Assembly: GCF_025153525.1 (NCBI RefSeq)
Contig: NZ_JANZNR010000001.1
Location: 434,001 to 498,000, forward strand
Origin: Psychroserpens sp. SPM9
GTDB lineage: Bacteria > Bacteroidota > Bacteroidia > Flavobacteriales > Flavobacteriaceae
Length of the DNA stretch: 64,000 bases
Direction: 5' to 3'
Shown piece by piece: positions 17,331 through 24,774 of the stretch (the first letter of the stretch is position 1; every line of letters starts with the position of its first letter). Position numbers and translations under genes: made by a program. The notes under the pieces were generated by a model. That model was not told the origin of the DNA, ran no database searches, and saw only the letters and a program-made list of their open reading frames with translations.

Positions 17331-17351
17331 ATTCTGAAACGAGTTCAGAAT
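17331..17351. repeat. Small palindromic repeat, ATTCTGAA-N5-TTCAGAAT
   Basis: Perfect 8-bp inverted repeat (ATTCTGAA ACGAG TTCAGAAT) with flanking GAG / GAC, between mevalonate kinase and UbiA genes. A second copy of the core (TTCTGAA-N5-TTCAGAA) is at 46007-46025. Similar units occur between genes in many Flavobacteriaceae, from memory. Confidence 0.6.
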
Positions 17352-17360
17352 GACAAGAGA

Positions 17361-18290
17361 TTAGAAGTTATAAACCACTTCTAATTTATAATCTTTTAGC
17401 GATTGCTTAGCCGTTTCTATATCCTGGGTAAATCCTAAGATATAACCGCCACCACCAGAACCACAAAGCTTAAGGTAATACTCATTGGTTTCTATTCCTT
17501 TTTTCCAAAGCTCATGAAATTGCTTCGGAATCATAGGTTTAAAATGATTTAATACCACTTTAGATAATTGCTTCGTGTTTTTAAATAATGATTTAACGTC
17601 ACCTTTTAAGAAATCCTCTACACAAGCATCGGTATGCTTGATAAACTGATCTTTAAGCATACTTCTGAAGCCTTCCTGCTTCATATTTTCCATGAAGATA
17701 CGAACCATAGGTGCCGTTTCTCCAATAATTCCAGAATCTAATAAAAACACAGCTCCTTTGCCATCGGTTGGCTGCGCAGGAATTCCGGTAGCTTCAATAT
17801 GATCTTTAGAATTGATTAAAATTGGAATACTCAAATAGCTATTCAAAGGATCTAGTCCAGATGATTTACCGTGGAAAAACGATTCCATTTCAGAAAAAAT
17901 CGCTTTGAGTTTTAATAATTTTTCTCTGGTTAAATTCTCTAAAACAGTAATTTTATCCTGAGCGTATTTATCATAAATAGCAGCAACTAAAGCACCACTA
18001 CTCCCAACGCCATAACCTTGCGGAATTGAAGAATCAAAATACATACCTGCTGCAACATCTTGAGCTAAAGTTTCAATATCAAAAATCACTAAATCAGCAT
18101 CAATATTTTTTAAATACGATACGAATCGGTTGAGACTTTCATTAGACTTAATAGCCTCTTGTGACGGATTTTCATCGGTCTTTAAAGCACCATTATAAAA
18201 ATTATAAGGAATGGATAATCCTTTGGAGTCTTTGATGATGCCGTATTCGCCAAACAATAAGATTTTAGAATAAAATAGAGGTCCTTTCAT
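17361..18290 (-). CDS. Mevalonate kinase-like GHMP kinase
   Basis: A 309-residue GHMP-superfamily kinase. The ATP-binding motif 2, PQGYGVGSSGALVAA, is near residue 92, and the C-terminal glycine-rich motif LCGSGGGGYILGF is near 278. The neighbouring diphosphomevalonate decarboxylase and prenyltransferase point to phosphorylation of mevalonate, so the cell appears to use the mevalonate route for isoprenoids. It lies 35 bases after the decarboxylase gene on the same strand. Phosphomevalonate kinase is another possibility, since no second GHMP kinase is seen here. Confidence 0.8.
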   Translation of the reverse strand: MKGPLFYSKILLFGEYGIIKDSKGLSIPYNFYNGALKTDENPSQEAIKSNESLNRFVSYLKNIDADLVIFDIETLAQDVAAGMYFDSSIPQGYGVGSSGALVAAIYDKYAQDKITVLENLTREKLLKLKAIFSEMESFFHGKSSGLDPLNSYLSIPILINSKDHIEATGIPAQPTDGKGAVFLLDSGIIGETAPMVRIFMENMKQEGFRSMLKDQFIKHTDACVEDFLKGDVKSLFKNTKQLSKVVLNHFKPMIPKQFHELWKKGIETNEYYLKLCGSGGGGYILGFTQDIETAKQSLKDYKLEVVYNF

Positions 18291-18325
18291 GTATTTTGAG
18301 CAATTTCCTTTAACAAATATACGTA

Positions 18326-19414
18326 TTAAAATTGTATTTGGTTTGCACCAAAGCCAATTTGGTCGCTAATATAATGTTCGTTTTGACAATATACAACTAA
18401 TTCATTCTTAATGAATTCCATAACCGCTTCCGATTCATTTTTTGGATAAAGCACATGCACATTCGCGCCTGCATCTAAAGTAAAGCAGACCTTAGAATTG
18501 GTTGCTGATCTAAAAGACCAAATCTTATTAATAATTTCTAAGGTATTGGGCTTCATCAAAATAAAATAAGGCAAACTGGTCATCATCATGGCATGCAAGG
18601 TTAGAGCCTCACGCTCAACAATTTCAATAAAAGCGTCTAAATTGCCTGTTTTAAAAATTGAAATCAATTCTGACATATGTTCGTGAGCTTGCTCAAAACG
18701 TCGATTTGCAAAGGGATGATTATGCATTAAATTATGACCAACTGTACTACTCACCTGCTTTTCACCTTTATCGACCAGCAAAATAGTGTCTTGATAATTT
18801 TTAAAGTTATCATGGACTTCAAACGGATATGTCACGCCGTACAAATTGGAACTATCATCAATATCCTGATGCGCTCCCCAAACAATGAGATCGCCTTCAA
18901 TACTTCGGCAAGCGCTCCCAGAGCCCAAACGTGCTAAAAAAGAGGCTTTTTTATTGAAATAATCAGAAGACATTTCGGTTTGATACATGGCTTTCTCAAT
19001 ACTCATTAAACATAAAGCCAAAGCACTCATTCCTGAAGCCGACGAAGCAATACCTGAACTGTGAGGAAACGAATTGGAGGTTTCAATCTTAAAATGATAA
19101 TCCTTTAAAAATGGCAAATAACTTTCAATACGCTTAAAAAACGTTTCAATTTTGGGTTTAAAATCGTCTTTAACTTTCCCATCTAAAAGCACTTCAAAAG
19201 AAAAATTTTGATCATTTTCCCTTTCAGAAAAACTCAGACTTGTAGTTGTTTTACAATAGTCTAAGGTAAAACTAACCGAAGGGTTTTCGGGAATTTGGTG
19301 TGCCTTTTTTCCCCAATATTTGACCAAAGCAATATTACTCGGAGCGGCCCAGATAAACCTTCCGTTTTTTAAAGTTTTGGAATACCGTTTTGGGATAAAA
19401 TCTTTTTCTGTCAT
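18326..19414 (-). CDS. mvaD: Diphosphomevalonate decarboxylase
   Basis: A 362-residue GHMP-superfamily decarboxylase that converts mevalonate diphosphate to isopentenyl diphosphate. The signature AAPSNIALVKYWGKK is at residues 24-38, FPHSSGIASSASG near 115 supplies the ATP-binding loop, and GSGSACRS near 160 is the conserved segment with the catalytic Arg. The sequence is close to the family's usual length (about 330-400). A -7 element (TACTTTTG) lies 66 bases upstream, and this gene is probably first in the run decarboxylase-kinase-prenyltransferase-nitrilase. Confidence 0.9.
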   Translation of the reverse strand: MTEKDFIPKRYSKTLKNGRFIWAAPSNIALVKYWGKKAHQIPENPSVSFTLDYCKTTTSLSFSERENDQNFSFEVLLDGKVKDDFKPKIETFFKRIESYLPFLKDYHFKIETSNSFPHSSGIASSASGMSALALCLMSIEKAMYQTEMSSDYFNKKASFLARLGSGSACRSIEGDLIVWGAHQDIDDSSNLYGVTYPFEVHDNFKNYQDTILLVDKGEKQVSSTVGHNLMHNHPFANRRFEQAHEHMSELISIFKTGNLDAFIEIVEREALTLHAMMMTSLPYFILMKPNTLEIINKIWSFRSATNSKVCFTLDAGANVHVLYPKNESEAVMEFIKNELVVYCQNEHYISDQIGFGANQIQF

Positions 19415-19479
19415 AGCAACTAATCAGAAGACAAAGACTGTTCAAAACAGACTTTTATAATTATTTAATTTATGTTGTA

Positions 19480-19487
19480 CAAAAGTA
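19480..19487 (-). promoter_or_regulatory. -7 promoter element for the mevalonate operon
   Basis: TACTTTTG on the minus strand fits TAnnTTTG. It lies just past the stop of the DUF1697 gene. No good -33 TTG is seen. Confidence 0.4.
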
Positions 19488-19495
19488 AGCATTAT

Positions 19496-20041
19496 CTAAT
19501 GGTCTTTTTCATTTTCAGAAGACATTGCTATTAACTTCACCATTGTTTTATAATTTCTAGAGGTGGCATTTACTTTTAATTTTTTCTCAAACATATTCAT
19601 GTTGAATTTTGAATTACCGTAGCCTATTGACGCATAAAAATAAAGGCAGTCATCCATAATATGAAATACTTCATTATTATAGGTAATTTGATTGACCTCG
19701 TCTACCTTTTCAGCATCAGGAATATCACTCAGTAAAATAAAATAGCTGTTTTCCATTTGTTCTTCGGAAAAGGGGCAAGCTTCAAAAATTTGTATTAATT
19801 CGCTTCTGGTTTTAGCAATCACAGAAACTTCAAATCCGAAATGCGATTGTATAGCCGTTTTGACTTTCGCTTCAATTTGAACGGCAGTCTCAGACGACTG
19901 AAGAATAATATTTCCGGATTGAATATAGGTGTTCACCTCTTCAAATCCGGTTTCAGTAAGTAACTCACGTAATTCGGCCATGGGTACTTTTTTATAGCCG
20001 CCAACATTAATTCCTCTTAATAATACAATATAAGTTCTCAT
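19496..20041 (-). CDS. DUF1697 domain protein
   Basis: A 181-residue protein with the full DUF1697 pattern: YIVLLRGINVGGYKKVPMAELR at the start, then TYIQSGNIIL near residue 40 and the C-terminal KLKVNATSRNYKTM. The family is widespread in bacteria, has a two-domain alpha/beta fold and no established activity. It overlaps the flavoprotein gene upstream by 4 bases and is the last gene of a three-gene overlapping cluster. The C-terminus ends in a short polar tail. Confidence 0.85.
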   Translation of the reverse strand: MRTYIVLLRGINVGGYKKVPMAELRELLTETGFEEVNTYIQSGNIILQSSETAVQIEAKVKTAIQSHFGFEVSVIAKTRSELIQIFEACPFSEEQMENSYFILLSDIPDAEKVDEVNQITYNNEVFHIMDDCLYFYASIGYGNSKFNMNMFEKKLKVNATSRNYKTMVKLIAMSSENEKDH

Positions 20042-21252
20042 GATTGTGATATGTGTTTTGCAGCGATATAAGCACCAGACCAGGCGTTCTGAAAATTAAA
20101 TCCGCCCGTTACCGCATCAATATTCAAAATTTCGCCAGCAAAATAGAGGTTGTTGTAAAGCTTACTTTCGAAGGTTTTAAAATTCACTTCCTTTAAATTA
20201 ATTCCGCCAGCAGTGACAAACTCTTCTTTAAAGGTGCTTTTTCCTGTGACTTTAAAAATGGCTTGGGTAAGCTGTGATGCCAAATCTTCCATTTGAGATT
20301 TATTAAGATTGGCCCATCGGGTTTCCTGAGTCATGTGAGCCGCTAGTACCAACTTTTGCCACAAGCGTTTAGGCAATTCAAATTGTGCCGATTTGAAAAC
20401 TGTTTTTTTAGCTAAATCTTGTTTTAAAAGTTTCAACTGACTAAGGCAATCTTCAAAAGTTTGTTTTATAAAATTGATTTCTATCTCAAAATTATAATCC
20501 CGTTTTGCTAATTCAACAGCACCAAAAGCAGAGAGTTTTAAAATGGCTGGAGCGCTCATTCCAACGTGCGTAATTAGCAAAGGACCTTCACTCCACAAGT
20601 TAGAATTAACCACTTTAACCTCAACATCTAAAGCGACAACACCAGGAATCCCTTTAATACGTTGATCTTTAATATCGAAGGTAAATAATGAGGGTACGGG
20701 GTTTGTAATTGTATGATTTAAATTCTCTAAAAGCGACCATATTTTTGGATTACTTCCTGTAGCGAGCATTACTTTTTTAGTAAAAAAATCGCCTTGAGAA
20801 GTTTCTAAAAGCCATTGGTTGTCAATTGGAGACAAGGATTTCAACGCATGATTATACAAAATCTCTACCTGATGCTTTTCAGCTTCATTAAGAAAGCAAT
20901 CAATAATAGTTTGAGAACTATTGCTCACCGGAAACATGCGTCCGTCCTCCTCAATTTTAAGCGCGACACCTCTATCTTCAAACCATTGAATTGTATCTCC
21001 AGTCATGAACTGATGAAAAGGTCCTAAGAGTTCTTTTTCGCCTCTGGGATAATTTTGCACCAGTTCCGAAGGTATAAATTCGGCATGAGTCACATTACAG
21101 CGTCCACCTCCTGAGATTTTAACTTTCTGGAGTCCGCTTTTTCCACGTTCAAGGATGGCTATTTTTAATTTCTGATTTTGTTCAGCAATATTGATCGCTG
21201 CAAAAAAACCCGCAGCGCCACCTCCAACGATTATAACGTCGTATGTATTCAT
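20038..21252 (-). CDS. BaiN/HI0933-like flavoprotein
   Basis: A 404-residue FAD enzyme. The N-terminal dinucleotide-binding motif is VIIVGGGAAGFFAAIN, then KVKISGGGRCNVTH near residue 45, which is the hallmark of the HI0933/YhiN/BaiN family, and the C-terminal FAD segment AGEILNIDAVTGGFNFQNAWSGAYIAA. The family is named after BaiN, implicated in bile acid dehydroxylation, but the role in marine bacteria is unknown. It overlaps both neighbours by 4 bases (glycerophosphodiesterase upstream, DUF1697 downstream). Confidence 0.9.
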   Translation of the reverse strand: MNTYDVIIVGGGAAGFFAAINIAEQNQKLKIAILERGKSGLQKVKISGGGRCNVTHAEFIPSELVQNYPRGEKELLGPFHQFMTGDTIQWFEDRGVALKIEEDGRMFPVSNSSQTIIDCFLNEAEKHQVEILYNHALKSLSPIDNQWLLETSQGDFFTKKVMLATGSNPKIWSLLENLNHTITNPVPSLFTFDIKDQRIKGIPGVVALDVEVKVVNSNLWSEGPLLITHVGMSAPAILKLSAFGAVELAKRDYNFEIEINFIKQTFEDCLSQLKLLKQDLAKKTVFKSAQFELPKRLWQKLVLAAHMTQETRWANLNKSQMEDLASQLTQAIFKVTGKSTFKEEFVTAGGINLKEVNFKTFESKLYNNLYFAGEILNIDAVTGGFNFQNAWSGAYIAAKHISQS

Positions 21253-21935
21253 AATTTTTCGGGATAATCTGAAATTATAGCATCAACTCCGTAGGATACC
21301 ATACGTTCTATGGATTCTTCATCATTAACCGTCCATGTAATTACTTTATAGCCTTCATCTTGAGCTAATTTCACATTCGCCTTTGTAAGTAAAGCATAAT
21401 TTGGATGTAGTGCATAAGCATTTACGGTTTTAGCAAACTCTAAAGCATCATTGACACTAGCTTTGGTTAAAACACCTATCCTATATTTGGGCTGTGTTTT
21501 GAATACGTTCTCCAGCTCATGATGCTGAAAACTGGAGATTAAAAAATCGTCAATTGCCCATTCGTTTTTATCTATATACTGTGAGATGACACGGCAGGTT
21601 TCAAGAGCTGTATTACTCCCTTTGAGTTCAATATTAAGTAAGCAACGTCTGTTAATGACTTCCAATACTTCCTGAAGCGTTGGTATTTCAAACTGCGCAC
21701 TAACTTTTAGAGTTTTCAATTCAGTTAAAGTCTGTTTTGAGACTTCACCAGTCCCGTTAGTCATTCGATCTAAAGTGAAATCATGAAAAACAACCAATTC
21801 TCCAGAGGCACATCTATGCACGTCAATTTCAATGCCGTCTACACCTATGTCTAATGCTTTTTCAATAGATGCTATTGTATTTTCGGCAGTATGAGCTTTA
21901 GCCCCTCTGTGCCCTATTTTGAGAGTTTTTTGCAT
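21249..21935 (-). CDS. Glycerophosphodiester phosphodiesterase
   Basis: A 228-residue cytoplasmic GDPD with no signal peptide. The catalytic motif GHRGAKAHTAENTIASIEKA (His-Arg-Gly...Glu-Asn) is at residues 8-27, then DGIEIDVH and ELVVFHDFTLDRMT supply the metal ligands and second His. It hydrolyses glycerophosphodiesters to glycerol-3-phosphate and an alcohol. The C-terminal ITWTVNDEESIERMVSYGVDAIISDYP is the usual TIM-barrel end. It is first of a three-gene overlapping cluster. Divergent to a lipoprotein gene across a 123-base A/T-rich gap. Confidence 0.92.
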   Translation of the reverse strand: MQKTLKIGHRGAKAHTAENTIASIEKALDIGVDGIEIDVHRCASGELVVFHDFTLDRMTNGTGEVSKQTLTELKTLKVSAQFEIPTLQEVLEVINRRCLLNIELKGSNTALETCRVISQYIDKNEWAIDDFLISSFQHHELENVFKTQPKYRIGVLTKASVNDALEFAKTVNAYALHPNYALLTKANVKLAQDEGYKVITWTVNDEESIERMVSYGVDAIISDYPEKL

Positions 21936-22058
21936 AGGCTATAAAAGTATTAAATTCAAGCTATAGAAACTTAAAAAAATAAGTTTTATATAATCTTTAA
22001 GAGTTTAGATTTTTGATTCTGAAGAAAAACTCATTTATTTATTTTATAATTTTAACCT

Positions 22059-22871
22059 ATGCATTTCAATATACTTCTCCTAATCCTAAGCCTGTTTTTT
22101 ACCACATCGTGTCAAACCGGAAAATTAACACCACTCGCAAGTTTGCCTGCTGGTTTAAAAGAAATTTCGGCCATAGAAAAAACACAAAACTCAAATATGC
22201 TATGGGTCATTGAAGATGCGGGAAATAAAAATAATTTGTATGGTTTAGATACTAAGGTTAAGGTTGAAAAAAATCTCGAAATTGAAAATGTTCAGAATAT
22301 TGACTGGGAAGATTTAACTTCAGACACAGACGGTAATATCTATATTGGCGACTTTGGAAACAATTCGAAAAAGCGAAAGAATTTTGCCATTTATAAAGTC
22401 TCGCATCCTGAAAATGCTGAAGGATCGTCTGTTACTGCCGAAGTGATTACTTTTAAACTTCCTAAAGACATGAAATCGGAAGATTTTGAATCGTTTTTTC
22501 TATATAATGGCAATTTCTATATGTTTAGTAAAGACCATAAAAAATGTGAGCTCATTAAGGTTCCTAATCAAGTTGGCGATCATGTTGCGACTTATATTTC
22601 TGAAGTAAAATTAAAAGGAAAAAACACTAAAGTGACCTCAGCAGATATTAGTGATGATGGCAAAACTGTAGTATTACTGAACCATGAACGCCTTTGGAAA
22701 CTTACCGATTTTACTGCTGACGATTTTTTAAGCGGCACTATAGAATCGCAAACATTTGAACATAAGTCTCAAAAAGAAGGCATCAATTTTATCAGTTCAA
22801 ACAAAGTGCTTATTACTGATGAACAAACCAAAAACGAAGGCGGGAATTTATATAGTTTTAATTTAGACTAA
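22059..22871 (+). CDS. Lipoprotein of unknown function
   Basis: A 270-residue protein with a lipoprotein signal (MHFNILLLILSLFFTTSC, Cys 18). The mature part has repeated short beta-rich stretches (DTDGNIYIGDFGNN, FYMFSKDHKKCELIKV, SADISDDGKTVVLLNHERLW) that suggest a beta-propeller, as in SMP-30/YncE-like or SdiA-regulated-like proteins. No catalytic motif is recognised. It lies alone on the plus strand and its stop is 8 bases from the stop of the convergent DUF2652 gene. Probably outer-membrane or periplasmic. Confidence 0.7.
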   Translation: MHFNILLLILSLFFTTSCQTGKLTPLASLPAGLKEISAIEKTQNSNMLWVIEDAGNKNNLYGLDTKVKVEKNLEIENVQNIDWEDLTSDTDGNIYIGDFGNNSKKRKNFAIYKVSHPENAEGSSVTAEVITFKLPKDMKSEDFESFFLYNGNFYMFSKDHKKCELIKVPNQVGDHVATYISEVKLKGKNTKVTSADISDDGKTVVLLNHERLWKLTDFTADDFLSGTIESQTFEHKSQKEGINFISSNKVLITDEQTKNEGGNLYSFNLD

Positions 22872-22879
22872 TACCAAGG

Positions 22880-23479
22880 CTATTCTAACAACTTATGCAC
22901 TTTTACATAACTGTAATTGATGTCACCTAAATGTTTGTAACGTATTTCGTCACCTTGCAATTCTCCCCAACCAAAATTGCGTTTGATATCCTTAGGTTGG
23001 TATTGGTTTAATACATTTTCTGAAATTAATAAGTATTCATTTTCTTCGATGTCATTTTTTAATAAGCGATGGGCAACAATGACATCTTCTCCCATAAGCT
23101 TGATTCGATTTCCGATTTGAACAGACTCTACATGTTCTCCATAATGCAGAATAATTTTCAATCCAAGTTTTGGTACTTGATCGATACCATGTTCTTCACT
23201 GTATTGTTGAGACAAGGCTTCTAATTGCAGATAAAATTGAGTGAAAAATGTTTTACACTGACTTATTAAATCTTCAAACGAAGGGAGTTTTCCTTTTTTA
23301 AAAAACAAGATTGCATCACCTTCAATTTCAGAAACTCTTAAACCAATTTCATTAGCATAAATAATTTTATTTAAAAGTGCAGGAATAACTTTGGCACTTA
23401 GCTCAATATTGGTATCGCTCATAAAACGCGTAAATCCGCTAATGTCTGGGATGCATATTAAAGTTGGGTTAGAAGCCAT
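22880..23479 (-). CDS. DUF2652 protein, class III nucleotide cyclase-like
   Basis: A 199-residue cytoplasmic protein whose sequence follows the class III adenylate/guanylate cyclase core. IPDISGFTRFM (residues 10-20) matches the FxDIxGFT motif with the first metal Asp, and VSEIEGDAILFF near 50 carries the second metal Asp. The later segment GEDVIVAHRLL near 130 aligns with the canonical GDxVNxAARL: the Arg is kept, but Ile stands where the transition-state Asn is expected. So it keeps metal ligands but may not be an active cyclase, or may act on a different substrate. It follows the DUF2254 gene by 18 bases on the same strand. The DUF2652 name is recalled, the cyclase comparison is read from motifs. 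Confidence 0.75.
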   Translation of the reverse strand: MASNPTLICIPDISGFTRFMSDTNIELSAKVIPALLNKIIYANEIGLRVSEIEGDAILFFKKGKLPSFEDLISQCKTFFTQFYLQLEALSQQYSEEHGIDQVPKLGLKIILHYGEHVESVQIGNRIKLMGEDVIVAHRLLKNDIEENEYLLISENVLNQYQPKDIKRNFGWGELQGDEIRYKHLGDINYSYVKVHKLLE

Positions 23480-23497
23480 AGCATAGAGTTTTATGTG

Positions 23498-24772
23498 TTA
23501 ATGAATCATGTGTTTTATGAGTGTTAAATCGGCATCATTTTTTAAACTTCCCGTAGCGTCTTCTCTAAGGTTATTTAATTCCTGCTCGACAGCAGTTATG
23601 TAGCTTTGTAACTTAACTCCTTTGCGAGTTTTGAGAAAATTAAGCATTAGAACGAGTTTTTGAACAATAATTACATCATGCTTACAGTAGGTTCTTAAAG
23701 CTGCCATGACCTGAAATAATAAGTCTTTAAAATCAACAGAATTGATTTTTAAGACAGGTACATCATCTGAATTACAAACGATATTTGAGTCGTATTTTTG
23801 AAGTCTAATTGCAAATAATTCAGTTAAATAATCAATGGCATTGATTGCCGTTCCTGGGTCGTTAATACCTGGAGACATAGCTTTCACTGCGATTTCAGTT
23901 ATCTGTTTAAACGCGAGTAAATAATTATCTTCAACCAATTCACTTCTTGAAAAACGAAATGTACTACAAACTTCATCAATCACATCATCATTCAATGTTA
24001 CATTCGATTTAGCTAAAGGTAGACCTTTTAATACATACCTTCCTTTAATAGGTATAATTTCTAATTTTAAATTTTTAGATTCTGAAATTTCTTTAAGTGC
24101 ATTAATATTTAAGTCTTGAAAATAACCAGACTTGGTTGAATATATGATAGTCCAGTTTGATGAATCTTCAAAATCTGCTTTCACTTGCGACTCTATAAGA
24201 ATTTTCAATCTACACTTAGCGGTCTCAAAAATACGATCCATGATATTATTGACTTGAATTTCCTGAGATATTGAATGTATAAAATAAATAAAAGCTGCTA
24301 GGCAACATGTCATCGCAAAAATAGCCAAGAGTACTGAAAATCCAGGTAGCTGATATTTATTCCCATCGGGTTCTATAGACACTAAAGTAAAGATGCAGTA
24401 GAGTAAAGTAAAATTATAGACTCCGAGTATGATTTGATGCCTTCTATTGGAAATTAAACCTGGTAATATTCTTGGAGAAAAATTACTTGAGGCCTGATTA
24501 AGTAATATCATTACCATTGAAAAACTAAAGACCATTATTGAAATTAAACCTGCAATAAACGTAGTGAGCAGGCTTCTTGCAGTTTCAGTATCATTAACTA
24601 CTAAAACAGGTGCATTTTCGAGTAAGTATTTAGAAATCCCTTTGCTTTCTAAATAAAACATTACAAAAGCAAATAGCAGTCCTACAAGACTCAATACCGA
24701 AGGATAGAACGCTATTTTACTTTCCAGCTTAAAAATGTAAGATAATGTTGAACTTATGTAGCGTTTCATCAA
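23498..24772 (-). CDS. DUF2254 membrane protein
   Basis: A 424-residue protein with about four transmembrane helices in the first 175 residues (20-45, 60-90, 112-130, 142-165) and a soluble C-terminal half. The conserved segment KAMSPGINDPGTAINAIDYL near residue 298 is the DUF2254 hallmark. Function is unknown. It begins 2 bases after the stop of the large metallophosphatase-barrel gene, so the two are co-transcribed, and it is followed by the cyclase-like DUF2652 gene 18 bases later. Confidence 0.85.
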   Translation of the reverse strand: MMKRYISSTLSYIFKLESKIAFYPSVLSLVGLLFAFVMFYLESKGISKYLLENAPVLVVNDTETARSLLTTFIAGLISIMVFSFSMVMILLNQASSNFSPRILPGLISNRRHQIILGVYNFTLLYCIFTLVSIEPDGNKYQLPGFSVLLAIFAMTCCLAAFIYFIHSISQEIQVNNIMDRIFETAKCRLKILIESQVKADFEDSSNWTIIYSTKSGYFQDLNINALKEISESKNLKLEIIPIKGRYVLKGLPLAKSNVTLNDDVIDEVCSTFRFSRSELVEDNYLLAFKQITEIAVKAMSPGINDPGTAINAIDYLTELFAIRLQKYDSNIVCNSDDVPVLKINSVDFKDLLFQVMAALRTYCKHDVIIVQKLVLMLNFLKTRKGVKLQSYITAVEQELNNLREDATGSLKNDADLTLIKHMIH

Positions 24773-24774
24773 GC

